NCBI GenBank assembly: GCA_948567375.1
Contig: OX419761.1
Span: forward strand, 31,100,243 to 31,164,242
Length of the DNA: 64,000 nucleotides
From: Lunularia cruciata
Taxonomy: Eukaryota > Streptophyta > Marchantiopsida > Lunulariales > Lunulariaceae
Direction: 5' to 3'
Part shown: one piece after another, positions 1-10,939 of the stretch
How positions within the stretch are numbered: the first letter of the stretch is position 1
How the letters are laid out: each line of letters opens with the position of its first letter
Notes under the pieces: model-generated
Told to the model about the DNA's origin: nothing
The model's database searches: none
Seen by the model: the letters and a program-made list of their open reading frames with translations, nothing else
Program-made: the position numbers and the translations under genes

Positions 1-458
1 AATAGATTGGTCTACTCACTGGAGTACTCCCTGGCAATAACTCGATCTTGAAGGGCATACCTCAGTTGGAGGGTAATCCCTTTGGCAGATCATCTAGAAA
101 CACATCTGCAAACTCCTAAACTATCCGATCAACCATCGCTTGATGCGGCACGTGGCCCTCCTCAGATTGGCTTGATCCACACCGCAAATATAAACTTATC
201 TTCCTCCAAAGCTTGCTCTATGGTTGCTTCCTTAACAAACTTCCCTTCTAGGGACTCATCTCTCTTCCAAGCTTGCTCCATGGTTGCCTTCTTGGCAAAC
301 TTCCCATCTTGGGACTCATCTCCCTTCCAGATTTGCTCTATGGCTACCTTCTCAACAAACTTCCCATCTTGGGACTGACTATTCTTAGGTGTCTTACTCA
401 GAAGTGCCAAACAACCTAATCGGAAATTCCTACCTTGGTGTTTTACTTGAATTTGGTG

Positions 459-812
459 TCAGGTCCAATCGAATTGAACCTTATGACATTCAAGCCAAGG
501 TAGACCCAGAATGATATCATAGTGTAGAGGTGCCACTACAAACCTCATACACTCCAAATACTCCTTCCCAATCTTGAAGGTAACAGGATGCAAGGTGCAT
601 AATGTAGAACCCTTTCTACCATCCGCCATCATCAAACTACTTCCAATCACTGGCTTGATAGGAATACCCAATTCCTTTGCTACTTGCATATACATACAAT
701 TCTCTGAACTTCCAGAATCAACCAAAATCCTACAATCTCTATTAGATATCATATCTTGCAAGTGAAGCATACTTGCATAGGTCGAGCCTTCAATCCCATT
801 GGAACTAATCAA
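459..812 (-). pseudogene. Aspartic protease of E1
   Basis: A 117-residue open stretch contains the catalytic triplet in ILVDSGSSENCM and the second hallmark YDIILGLPWL, both typical of Ty3/gypsy proteases that cleave the gag-pol polyprotein. It follows gag in the usual order and precedes reverse transcriptase sequence. The open stretch itself is intact, but it lies in a defective polyprotein. Confidence 0.85.
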
Positions 813-922
813 GCTCCTAGTAGGCGGCTCAAAATCTCCTACTGGGATTCCTCGTTTCCTTGATCATTCCGCTCCACAACCTCCACTTGGGCAACTTGTC
901 GAGGTCGTCCATTCTTAAGTGG

Positions 923-1743
923 ACATTCAGCAATGCGATGCCCCAACTGGTGACAATAAAAACAACCACCATTTTGTTGCAGTTTCTCCTTGTCTGCCAT
1001 GCCCAATGGTCTTCATTGAATTGCATTAATCTCCATTGATGCTGGCTCCTCCACTTGTGTGTAGTGTATTGGTAGGCTTTGTGGGGGTCGAGGTTGAGAC
1101 CAAGTTGTTGCCACCAAGGAATCAAAATGTTCGGCCAACCGCATGGCTTCCTCCAAGTGTTGTGGCTCTCGCATGGTTACCTCTAATTTGGTTCTTGCCT
1201 TCAAGCCCCTCATGAATCGATCCAGAGCTTCACCTTCCAAAATATCTAGAATTTGCATGATGGTGTTTTGGAACTGCGTTATGTAACTTCTTATAGAGCC
1301 AATCTGTTTCAACTCTGCCAACTTATCCCATGCAGCTCGTGTGGCATTTATAGCTTGGAACCGACTGATTATTGCACTCTTGAATTCTGCCCATGTCACG
1401 ATTGGTGCAACTATTTGTCGTTTGGCTTGCTCCACTCGAAATCTCCACCATAGCTTTCCTACTCCATCCAATTGGCTAGAAGCCAAGAGAATCTGTTTTT
1501 GCTCATCTTGTAGATTGGTAGCTTCAAAAAAATGTTCACAATCAAGCACAAAATTCTCCACTACACCCGGGAGATTCTTGCCTTCAAATACCTTGGGTTT
1601 AGGGAATCTGATCCAATCTTCTCCTTCTCAAATTGGTACTCTCTCCACCTGCTCTTGTCGTCAAAGATCTTGTTCATCCAACAATCGAGTAAGGTGCTCA
1701 ATTTGTTGTTGCATAGCAAGGATAACATCAGGTATTGCCGCCA
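923..1743 (-). pseudogene. Gag of E1 with zinc knuckle
   Basis: The minus-strand frame starts MAAIPDVILAMQQQIEHL at 1743, is broken by two stops in the N-terminal part, and is open from 1561 to 1013, which covers the retrotransposon gag core (LWWRFRV, FKSAIISRF, FMRGLKARTKLEV). After a further break, a CX2CX4HX4C knuckle (CFYCHQLGHRIAEC) is encoded at 964-923. Gag packages the element RNA in virus-like particles. E2 carries the same gag with more stops. Premature stops make this a pseudogene. Confidence 0.85.
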
Positions 1744-2000
1744 TGGTTGCTCCTCTATCACACAACTCCCAATCTATCTAATTTATTAACACATAGAAAT
1801 AGCACATCCACCGTTCTCCATAAGTTACAACTGGAAGCACCAAGGGTTCCTCAAATATGGTGATCATATGCAAAAAATCTTATCCAAAGTGCGAGGTGAT
1901 GAACTGTGTGAAACGATGCTTGGATCGTATTTGGATGCAAAAATCCCAATGGTTTGGTGGAAGTGGATTTGGTGGTCCATAAATTCCATCCATCCCATTC

Positions 2001-2014
2001 CTGCTCTTATACCA
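2001..2014 (-). other. Primer-binding site of E1 (tRNA-iMet type)
   Basis: One base after the LTR the minus strand reads TGGTATAAGAGCAG, one mismatch from the common plant iMet primer site TGGTATCAGAGC. The E2 equivalent at 61794-61805 reads TGGTGTCAGAGC. Confidence 0.8.
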
Positions 2015-2015
2015 A

Positions 2016-2441
2016 TGTAAAAGACTAAATCTGAGGAGAGAAATAAGAGAACGGAAACTCACATTGGGACACTTGAATGAGGGAAAACTCCGAATGCCTA
2101 GCATGAGCTTTGGCTTTGGTATTTATAGGTAGCATACAAGGCCCTTGAGAAGCTTCTCAAGAAGCTTCCTCAAGCCGCTTTCTTAGAGTGCAAGCCAAGT
2201 TAACTAGGAAGCTTCTCAAGAAGCTTCCTTCTAGAAGCTGTCTACTTGGCGTCCAAGCTAAGCTAGTTGGAAGCTTCTAGAAGTTTCCTTCTAGAAGCTA
2301 CTTACTTAAGGTGCAAGCTAAGTTAACCGGGAAGCTTCCCAAGAAGCTTCCTAGATACTTCTAGAATATTCTAGGCTACTTTGTCTTATGTGCTACTTTG
2401 TAAGCCCGACTAACTTCGTCGCTAAACTCCATATTGTTACA
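2016..2441 (-). repeat. 5' LTR of E1 (about 426 bp, TG...CA)
   Basis: On the minus strand the LTR begins TGTAACAATATGG and ends CTTTTACA, directly followed by a tRNA-iMet type primer-binding site. Related LTRs occur at 55836-56237 and 61806-62200. It contains repeated GAAGCTTC/TTCTAGAA blocks (see the regulatory entry) followed by a TATA box, so the promoter half (U3) is easy to recognise. Confidence 0.9.
2121..2371 (-). promoter_or_regulatory. Heat-shock-element array and TATA box in the E1 LTR
   Basis: Positions 2270-2287 read GAAGCTTCTAGAAGTTTC, four contiguous alternating nGAAn units. Positions 2359-2371 read TTCTAGAATATTC, three contiguous units. Further GAAnnTTC pairs lie near 2147, 2210-2236 and 2331-2350. 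On the minus strand the array is immediately upstream of a TATA box (TATAAAT, 2127-2121). Three or more contiguous units is the accepted binding site for heat-shock factors; the arrangement resembles the heat-activated Arabidopsis retrotransposon ONSEN. The array is conserved in E2 (GAAACTTCTAGAAGCTTC at 62042-62059; three units at 56090-56102). Heat activation itself is an inference. Confidence 0.75.
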
Positions 2442-2890
2442 TGGGGGTGAGAAACACCCATCAAAGGGACGTTCTCCAAAATGCAAGTTGGAGAAACAGA
2501 TTGATGAACCTAGAGATGTTGTAGTATCCGTAACATCTCCCAAAACACACCAGAATGGAGATCGTAAAGACCCAAACCCCAGCCAGCATATGTATGTCCT
2601 TGACATGGTCATCCAAAAATCACCAAATGAATAGGCCCATATTGCTCCAGATCATGTGCTCCTTGCAAAGAAATTTCTATTGGTAGGACCTTTTGGTAAT
2701 CCTTGATCAGTGACATCAATAATAACTTAGGATACCAATAGGCCAAGTGTGCTACATGATGGAGAGAGACTTGCCTAGCAGTCTCATCTCTTTGCACATA
2801 CAAGTACCTTTGTAGTCGTATACCAGCCGGTAGTACTACAACTAGTCTAGTGCTAATCTCACCTAACAACTCCAATAGACATACTCCCTC
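2442..2890 (-). pseudogene. DNA (cytosine-5) methyltransferase domain of C1, N-terminal half
   Basis: Minus-strand translation gives a motif I-like start followed by RLQRYLYVQRDETARQVSLH and then EISLQGAHDLEQYGPIHLVI, matching C3 residues before the catalytic Pro-Cys. The copy shows that the stop present in C3 between these segments is not ancestral, because C1 has an open IleGlu codon pair there. The domain is cut by the E1 insertion near motif VI (ENV). Confidence 0.75.
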
Positions 2891-3034
2891 TACTGGATAC
2901 TACCAAGCAATGAGTGTGGTATCCACAAGTGTCAAGGTAGTCAACTTTGGAGGCTCATACTCACACTCATCTCTTGGTGGTACAAAGGCTCCACTCCAAG
3001 ATTGTTGCACTAATTGATTTGCATGTTGTTTCAA

Positions 3035-3965
3035 TCACTCCTCTAAACTCCACAATGGAACATTCAAGATGGATGGAACAATCCCAGCTGTACTCCAAGT
3101 CCAAGTGATCTCCTCTAGTACTAGAGTATCCTCTGAATGGGTATTCCTCTCCAATGAGTCACCATGCCAAGTAACAAAACCACTAAAAGCTGAAATTGAA
3201 GCCGCCATGGTCTCATATTGTAGTGAGACAAGACTGCCATTATTGAAATATATTGGTAGGCAACATATTCGTCCCTCACCAGACTGCCAACCTGGTTGAT
3301 AGGAGGTTGTCTCCTCCCAATAGTCAATATTGAAACCCATGGAGTATAACACTACTCCCCCAACTAACACATCATACGACTCAACTATGGTCACAATGGC
3401 CTAAGCTCTCACCACCAAGCTATCAGTTGGATGACCAGGCTGAATTTGAACAACTAGCTCTCCATGTGTGATGTACTGTGTCAAACCACCTCCTAGAGAT
3501 GTTTGGATCTGAAATGGACACCTCTTCACATTGGTCTTCCATAACCCTAGACCAACAATTGTAACCTTCCCCAACATAAAAGGCTATGGTCTATACACCA
3601 CAGAGAGTCTAATAAGACTCTCTGTGGTGTATAGACCTTCCCTAAAGGTCCCACCAAACAAAAAACCCCCCTTTGGTTATCCAATAGGACAACATCAGGT
3701 ATGAACTGCACTCTCTCAAAGGCCGGTCTAGCTGGTAACTCCTCCAATCTCGCCATCATTGCCTACTACAAACCACGAGTTGTTGAGAAAATCCCATGCT
3801 CATCAACCAAGTCAACTCCACTATCAACCACCTCTACTCTAGTAGTAGGGATCACATCATCCCTACCCTCACAAAGCATGGCAGCCAACTGGAACACTAG
3901 GGTTGGGTCAACTCCCAATGTAAACATGTCATTGGCTGAAAACAAAGTGCAATGCATAATCAACT
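3035..3965 (-). pseudogene. Protease and protease-methyltransferase linker of C1
   Basis: Minus-strand fragments match C3 protease and linker: a start similar to C3 46570-46800, RVLLDS at the active site, and YDVLVGGVVLYSMGFNIDYW further on. The Asp of the D-S-G active site is kept here (it is Gly in C3), but sequence just after it has been replaced by the inverted duplication at 3588-3637, which destroys the motif. Multiple frameshifts are present. Confidence 0.7.
3588..3637. repeat. Perfect inverted duplication, 23-bp arms, 4-bp loop
   Basis: Arms 3588-3610 and 3615-3637 are exact reverse complements around AATA. C3 and C2 have ordinary protease sequence in the left-arm position, so the left arm was made by copying the right arm in reverse. 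Confidence 0.95.
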
Positions 3966-4329
3966 AAGCCGCCCCCAACATTGTGCTAGACTCAGTCTAT
4001 GTAGTAATAGTTGATTGACTAGCAGGTAGTCTATCATGCACCCCATCACCATCTACCACATCTACACTGGGACATCTAGGAACCATGGATGTTATTTGCA
4101 ATGCCTCAGAGAGTGTGAAAGACTGGGGAAGTCTAACATGTCTCCCAACCTCTCCTTTATGTGAGTCCAACTCCATTGATGCTCCTCTAGGCTATGGAGC
4201 ACGTATTGCACTCCTAGTCACTACTATAAATGCATCCACTTGTGCTGCTCCACACATGAAGTCCAAAGCATCTCTATCACCAACATATGAGGTGGAAGCC
4301 TCAACACCCAAATTTGATCTCCTCTAAGC

Positions 4330-5760
4330 AATGGCCATACTAGCCAGTCTTTGCTCCAACTGCTCAATCAAGTAGCCATAGCTATATCAGAAGTAAGGGC
4401 AGGTACTGCACTCCTACTATGTGTAGATCCTCTACCACCACCTTGTCCTCCATGAATTGGAGCTCCTCTACTACTTGCCATAGTAGTCCTCCCTCTGTAA
4501 CTCCGGGTGTAGGTCAAATCACCTATCACTAGTGTGATTGAATTTGTGGCAATGCTCACACTATCTCTATGTTGGCTATGATACGCCAAAGGTATCAGGT
4601 CTATTGCCTTGAGTACACTCTCTCCCATGGTGAGGCCCACTATAAGTCCAATGAGCAACACCACCACTCATTGGTTACTGCTGACCCGAAAATGAAGGTA
4701 AGGATCTAGCTCCACTAGGCACTCCGCTCGCTCTATAGGATCTAGGCTATCCACCCTATCCTCAAAATCCAAATGGGTGTGGTACACTCTGTTGCATTCT
4801 AAAAGAAGTCATAATTGTGGATGAGATCTCCCTACCAAATCCAGATGCCACCACTCTCTCCTCAACCATGTTAAGCTCAATACGCTTAGCCAAACCAAAG
4901 GCCACCGCCAAAGTAGGAAAAGTAGCTTATAACAAAAAAGCATTATGAACTCTACGTTGCAACTCCTTGTCCAGTATCCCATACCAAAACTGGGCTACTT
5001 GGGCCTCAGTAAGTCCTTGAGTGAAACTGATCAGCCATCTCATTCAAGTGTATGCCTCACGTAGGCTCTCTCTAGTCTTCCATTGGAACTCTTGCAAGCT
5101 CCTTAGCTTGTCAGTCCACAATCCCTGGTAATTATGCCTCAAACACTAGAAGAAATCTACCGTGGGGTTAAACCCTGGTACTACACCACCTCCTATAGCG
5201 TTACTTCCACTCATATTAGCACTATCTCCAACTAGTGCACCTCCACTAGCTCCACCAATGCTACTCAAGCTAGAACTCGTGGGTACAGCCAATCTACCCT
5301 TGACAACCGAGCCTAAAGTGATGGAGACATAATTGAGAGACCAATACTATCTCCATAACTCAATCTCCTCCAAGTGAGCTCTCCTTAACTCATGGTAGTC
5401 GTCCATCAGCGGACCTTCCAAGTGCTAAAATAATCCCTTCCATGCCATGAGAGGTGTGAACAAAGTCGATGTTGATAGTTGGTGTGATCTGTAGAGATGT
5501 GGAACCCGCCCACATCTACTACAGATCACACCAACTATCAAACTCCTTAATGAAGTCATCCAACTCAATGGTACCCATTGTACCAAAGTAACGCTTAGGA
5601 CCTTTGGAGGCCCCATAAATCTCATCCATGTCCCACAATAACAGTGCAAACATGCCAAGTGCACTCTCAACTAAATAAGCCCCTATGTCAAACTCCAACT
5701 CAAAGTCAATCTCCTTCCTCATTAGGAACTACGATACAAGCTGATACCAAGTGCCACTTT
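4330..5760 (-). pseudogene. Gag of C1
   Basis: The region aligns with C3 gag (44760-46200), including a degraded zinc-knuckle segment near 4500-4660 and the conserved MDEIYGASKGPKRY segment at about 5590-5640. The inverted duplication at 5472-5541 interrupts it. Heavily mutated; no single open frame remains. Confidence 0.7.
5472..5541. repeat. Near-perfect inverted duplication, 31/32-bp arms, 7-bp loop
   Basis: Arms 5472-5502 and 5510-5541 are reverse complements apart from one extra base. The right arm is the element's own gag sequence; the left arm is absent at this point in C3 and C2. Confidence 0.9.
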
Positions 5761-7137
5761 GAGTAAAACCACTACGTATTTTAGGGCTATCTCCTCTAGA
5801 ATCCCCAGAGAACTCTGTTGTGACAAAGTAACCACAAATTGCCAACTGCAACCGTAAGTACCCCACCAAGAACCAACTCTACCAACCAAACATCACCAAG
5901 TACCAACACCAACTGAGCACCACCAAGTGCCAATGCCAATGGAATACTACCATTAATGTAAAACTCTTTAATTGAGACAACTACACTAGGAGAAAGGGCG
6001 ACTTGTAACCTGCCATCACAACATGCACTCTCATGATCTACAAATCATCACTTCTTGCCTCACTAAAGAGAAACAAAGGTAGCCTGACTGGTCATTACTC
6101 CAATCTCACCCCCAAGAGCACACCAAAGCACCAACGCTCTAAATTTAGTGCACCTCACATAAACATGGTGCACAAATAGGAAGCAAAGAATGGAAAGGGT
6201 TCAATCACAAGAAATATAAGTGAAAACCCTCCATCTCATAAAGCAACATGGGATTGACTCTACCACCATTTGGCATTTGACATAATAGAATTTCCCATCT
6301 TTGTCTCAAGCTATCAGGATCACCAAGAATGGGATCAAATTGCCTCTCCTAGCCAAAGCTATAAATGTATAGATAATAGTGGGCCAATCACTAGGACAAC
6401 AAGTGAGGGTGGACCAGTTGGCTAGAGCACCAGTCTAGGAACCAGAGATCTAGGGGTCAAACCCTATTGTGCACAATCTAGGAAAATGGGTAGATTTTGC
6501 CAAACAATGACCAAGATCTACTCTAAACTAGCTAGCCTCACGTAGGCAAGTTCGCTTGCCTACGTGAGGCTAGCTTCGCTTGCTTGCTGGCCTTTGTAGC
6601 CTCTCATAGCCCACAGCCCTATGCCTCAAAGCCTCAAAATGCCAAATGAGTCCTTTCTTCTTGCCACTTCAAATCCTCTCTAAATCTAGCAAAACTCCTC
6701 CAAATCTGGCCAACAAGCAAAACTCCTCAATTTTGGCCAAAATTTGATGTAAACCCTAAAGTTGGTTGACCAACAAATCCTCTACTAACTCTCCACTTGG
6801 GCCAAATTGAAATGATGAGTTTTTCCAAATCACATATTCACAAGGATAGGTTTCTAACTCCACCTTCAATTTCACTTTCTGAGCCCTGCTCGCAATAAAT
6901 TGGTTTGGCTTTTGCCTCTTGAGCTCAAAATCACAACCACTGCTCAAATTGCTTCTCTTTGCTCAAAATTTGGCTAGCGCTTCTATACACCGTCTGCCTC
7001 ACTACCAAATCAACATCAATCAAACAAGCTTCTTCACACCAAGGAAAACCTAAACTTTGATCAAGCTACCAACTATCCACCAAGCTTGGAGATACCACCA
7101 ACACTTATAGTTCCTACACCCAATTTCTCCCTAACCT
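5761..7137 (-). other. Leader of C1 with an antisense tRNA-like segment
   Basis: This untranslated leader aligns with C3 43414-44640. At 6406-6478 the plus strand (antisense to the element) contains an A-box-like CAGTTGGCTAGAGCACC and a B-box-like GGGGTCAAACCC at tRNA spacing. The same segment occurs in C3 at 44108-44178. No coding signal is seen in the rest. Confidence 0.55.
6530..6575. repeat. Perfect inverted duplication, 21-bp arms, TTCG loop
   Basis: Arms 6530-6550 and 6555-6575 are exact reverse complements around TTCG, in the leader of C1. C3 has a different, shorter palindrome in the same place (about 44024-44043). Confidence 0.95.
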
Positions 7138-7151
7138 CACTTCTTTGATGT
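7138..7151 (-). other. Primer-binding region of C1, complementary to its own LTR
   Basis: The minus strand reads ACATCAAAGAAGTG right after the LTR. The LTR itself contains CACTTCTCTGATGT (minus strand, about 7344-7331), complementary with one G-U pair. No tRNA-iMet primer site is present. Confidence 0.6.
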
Positions 7152-7601
7152 AATCAATTTGTTTACACCACTCAAATCAACCTAACTCAAATCATTATTT
7201 GATTTGTCACTCTATAAACTACCAACAACTAGGTATTGATTATAGTCAAACCACACCCACTCTAGCTAAAAGAATATAGGTGATGCTTGTTAGCCTTTGT
7301 CCACCATAGCTAAGAACTTGAGAGCTCAACATCAGAGAAGTGAGTTCTCTAGAGTTGCACTTCAGAAGTATACTCCTAGACTCAAGCTAGGTCTGAAACC
7401 CTAACGGTCCTACTGATGGCACATCCAATGGTGCAAACGGTGCAAAGTGATCATGGACTCCACCATGAAGTCAATACTCCAAACTCAAAATTTGACCATC
7501 AAAAGGTAGTCTATGAGTCTATTGCTAAAATACCTCTAACTACTATCATTGCAACTCTAGTGTCCGAGCAATCTAGATGCGACACTACAAATGGCATAAC
7601 A
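7152..7601 (-). repeat. 5' terminal block B of C1 (truncated-looking LTR)
   Basis: It corresponds to C3 42960-43398 and begins at exactly the same base type (TGTYAYGCC). The 107-bp block A found at the 3' end of C2 and C3 is missing here, as it is from the C3 5' end. Confidence 0.8.
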
Positions 7602-7855
7602 AATTGGTGACATGTTCGTGAACTCCACCCTTAGATTAGTTGTATGGATTGGTGACATGTTGATCCTTGTCCTATTTGGTTGGCCAAACAAGTTTGACCA
7701 AGAATCTTAGGAAAATCTTCTTGTAGGAAGCTCAAAACAACATGGGTGAGGTACCGTTGGAAACTCTTGACAAGACAAATAAGGGAGGAGAAAGCAACAC
7801 CTTTTCTCCTAGAGGAGGCAATCTTTCATTTTTTTGAGACTTTCACCTTTCATTT
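7602..7855 (-). repeat. Family T LTR remnant
   Basis: The sequence matches 8660-8900 and 20110-20350 (GGTGACATGTT, GGTTGGCCAAACAAGTTTGACC, GGTACCGTTGGAAA blocks, each short). C1 is inserted into it at 7601/7602. Confidence 0.7.
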
Positions 7856-7859
7856 TTTC

Positions 7860-8111
7860 ATCATCTTCTAGTACTACAACCAATCCAATGTTGATCCTAC
7901 CAAATGACTCCTTTTGTTGGATACTACAAAGCAATATACATGGCATGTAAGCATGGCATCCAAAGGGATCAAGGTAACAGACTTTGGAGGCTCATCCTCA
8001 AACTGGTCTATTGGTGGTACAAAGGCTCCACTCCAAGCCTACACCAACCTATTTGCATGATGTTGACACTTCTCATAAAAAATCCGTAGAGTAACATCCA
8101 AGGTAGATGGA
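7860..8111 (-). mobile_element. Short family C fragment (protease-methyltransferase junction)
   Basis: It is colinear with C1 2830-3075, including the AAAGGCTCCACTCCAAG segment, and so derives from another family C copy. No ends are visible. Confidence 0.7.
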
Positions 8112-9100
8112 TGTAATGTTCCAAGGACAAGAGATGATTTTTTATATTCAAATGCATTGCATCATAACAAAATGTAAATTGTCAAATCCCACTCTCTATC
8201 ATATATCACCACAAGCAGAATTATTGGGTTTGGCAAATTCATTACTATGTCCATGAACTTTACTCCAAAATGGTAAACAAGATATAGTCTCACTTGCTCA
8301 CATTGGATGTACATAATCTTGATGTGTAATGGATTCAAGAATGAAAACAAGGTGCAAGAAATTGTCTTCCATGAGCATCCATCCTATCCTCGCTATAAAA
8401 CACCTCCAATCTATTGATTGCACTTCATTTTCTCTCCTCAAAATTGCTCAACCTTAGTAGCCCATGTTCCTTCAAGAGTGATGATCCACTCTATTGGATT
8501 AAAACACCTACTCTGATATCATTTGAATATTTTGAGGACAAGAGAAATCCCAAGAGAAACACAAGAGATCATCCCTCAATACTTGATGCCCCAAAGAGCA
8601 CCTTGTCTTTATTATATAGCAAAGAGAATCCATTGAAAAGGAACTCCATCCTTGGATCTGATACATTGATTGGTGACATGTCATCAAGCTCCACCCTTAG
8701 ATAAGTTATGTGGATTGGTGACATGTTGATCTTTGTTGTATTTGGTTGGTCATACAAGTTTGACCAAAGGGAATCTTTGAGGAATCTTCCCATAATAAGC
8801 TCATAATGACATGGGTGAGGTACCATTAGAAAGGTCTCAATAAGAAAACCAAGAAGAAAAAGAAGTGTTCACCTCTTGGAGCAAGAAAAATTTTATTTTT
8901 TGAGGTCTATTTCATCCGTTTAAGCTTCCAAAATTAGCTCTAAGGTTTTTAGGGTGTTTTAAACCTCTACCCTATTAGTGGAAGTACTCTTTTAGTGACA
9001 CCTCTATATGATCTACTAAGACCATCATATATAACATCCCTCAAGATATTACCAGGAAAATTTCCACCCCTACATATTATATCTAGCTAATGGTATTATA
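8112..9100 (-). mobile_element. Family T fragment: LTR (8524-9100) plus leader
   Basis: On the minus strand an LTR runs 9100 to about 8524, followed by a primer site TGATATCAGAG at 8521-8511 and leader sequence (8510-8112) colinear with T1 10300-10680. The body is missing. Confidence 0.75.
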
Positions 9101-9729
9101 AATTCCATATGACAAGGAAGTGTTATAAAGGAAATCCAAAGATGATCCCTATACCACAATCTTTTGTGCAAGATATGACCAACCATAAAAAATTGAAAAG
9201 TGATTCTTTCAAAGCAAAGGAGAGGTACAAATTATCTAAAATGAATTCTAAAAAAGGTCAAGATTTCAAAGCTCCATATTAAAGTTGAAGCAAATGAGAA
9301 ATCCATAGCACAAAAATTGAGATTCAAGGAGAGGAATGTTAAATCAAAGCATTTCCATTAGATGACTCTAGAATAAGCTAGGGTGTGGAAAACTCCCAAG
9401 GAAATTAAGAGCATCATCACTATGCTTTTGAAAATAAATTCATAACCATATGGTACTTTTAGTAGCAATCCATTTATAGTTCCTAAATCTACTCGTTGCA
9501 CTCCTAATGCACATGATATTGATTCTTGGTTGTAACATAGTGCAAATTAATAAATATTGGATCCACTTTCTTATGGTATAATTTTTTTTGCTTTGCTAGT
9601 AACCCTTGAGGTTTTGTGAGATAGGATTTTGTAAGTCTTGAGTTTTTTAAGATAGGTTTGTAGTGTTTAATAAGGATTTCCATAGGGTTTGAAAGATTTT
9701 GTGGGTTTGCTTGCATCTTGAGGGGATTT
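9101..9729. other. Unassigned AT-rich stretch
   Basis: No intact gene or recognised repeat was seen. Short open segments do not resemble any family known to me. It lies between two family T copies and is probably degraded repeat DNA. Confidence 0.4.
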
Positions 9730-10288
9730 TGTAATATTATTAGCTATACATAATATCTAGAGGTGAAAATTGGCTTGATAATATCTTGAAGGATGTTATA
9801 TATGATGGTCTAAAATGATCATATAGAGATCTCACCAAAGCAATACTTCCACTAATAAGACAGAGGTCAAAAACACAATGAAAACTTTAGAGCTAATTTT
9901 GGAGGCCTAAATAGATTAATTAGGCCTTGAAAGATAATAGGTCACCTGTCTTTGGTTTTAAAAAGTAGCCTTCTCCTCCTTGTTTGTCTTATCAAAAGCT
10001 ATCCAATGATACCTTCCTCAAAGATTCTCTCTACTCAAACTTGTTTGACCAACCAAATAAGGCAAGGATCAACATATTAGTAATCCATATATCTAATCTA
10101 AGGGTAGAGCTTGTTTACATGTCACCAATACATGCATCTGACCCAAGGGTAGAGCTCCCTTTGAGTGGATCTTCTTTGCTATATAATAAAGACAATGTGC
10201 TCTTTTGGAGCATTGGAATATTGAGAGGTGGAACCTTGGGTTTCTCTTGTGTTTCTCTTGGGAATTCTCTTGTCCTTAGGATATTATA
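9730..10288 (+). repeat. 5' LTR of T1
   Basis: It starts TGTAATATT and ends GATATTATA. A TATA box (TATATAATAAA) lies at 10180-10190. It has one copy of the U3 unit, whereas the longer solo LTRs have two. Confidence 0.85.
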
Positions 10289-10289
10289 A

Positions 10290-10300
10290 TGGTATCAAAG
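10290..10300 (+). other. Primer-binding site of T1 (tRNA-iMet type)
   Basis: TGGTATCAAAG, one base after the LTR and one mismatch from the iMet primer site. Confidence 0.8.
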
Positions 10301-10939
10301 AAAGTGTTTTAATCTAAGAGAGTGGATCACCCCTCTTGGAAGAATACAGACTATTGAGATTGAGTAATTTTGAGGGAGAAAACACATAGTGCAATCAATA
10401 CATTGGGAGTGTTTTAGACAAGGGATGAGATGGATACTTATGGAAAATAATTTATTGCACCTTGATTTGTTTTCTTGAATCCATTCCACACCAAGATTAT
10501 GTACATCCAACACGAGCAAGTATGAATATATCTCATTTACCATTTTGAAGTAGAGTTCATAAACATAATAATGAATTTGCCAAACCTAGTGATTTGACTA
10601 CCTATGGTGATATACAATAAAGAGTGAAATTTGACAATCTACATTCTATTATGATGCAATAGATAAGAATATACCAAATCCTCTCCCTTTTAACATACAA
10701 GTAGAAATCTATTATATAGTGAGACCAAAAATGATGTTTAGGGATTTTGTAATCCATAATTTTGATGAGGGATATTATGAACAAGTTGTCACTTGAGGTC
10801 TCTAAGGTCCCAATTGTTCATGCTCCCTCTCAAGTGAACATATTAATCCCCTATTGAAGTAGGCAGTAGCAATTAAGTGTTTGCCGTGTGTACAAATCAT
10901 GGAGTTGTAGTTGCATGATCTGATGCAAGGAATGTAGGG

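Larger units (their letters stand above)
1..2441 (-). mobile_element. Ty3/gypsy chromovirus-type element E1, 5' part (runs off the window start)
   Basis: The visible part reads, on the minus strand, 5' LTR (2016-2441), primer-binding site, gag, zinc knuckle, aspartic protease, then the start of the reverse transcriptase linker at about 1-160, which matches 59775-59880 of the second copy E2. The 3' half lies outside the window. It sits inside family C copy C1: C1 sequence resumes at 2442 in the middle of the methyltransferase domain. Several stops break gag, so this copy is probably inactive, but its LTR is well preserved. Assignment to chromoviruses rests on E2, where the chromodomain is visible. 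Confidence 0.9.
2442..7601 (-). mobile_element. Family C methyltransferase-encoding Ty3/gypsy element, copy C1 (5' half)
   Basis: Read on the minus strand this is: terminal block B (7601-7152), self-complementary primer site, leader, gag, protease, and the first half of the DNA methyltransferase domain. E1 interrupts it at 2441. Alignment by eye to copy C3 (42960-48090) follows the same order throughout. The element starts TGTTATGCC at 7601 inside an old family T LTR, exactly where C3 starts TGTCACGCC. C1 carries many stops and three short inverted duplications absent from C3. Confidence 0.9.

Noticed and set aside
2140-2371. CRISPR-like or satellite array of AAGCTTCTC repeats
   Set aside because: The spacers are irregular, the sequence is part of an LTR found three times, and the repeats fit alternating heat-shock units.
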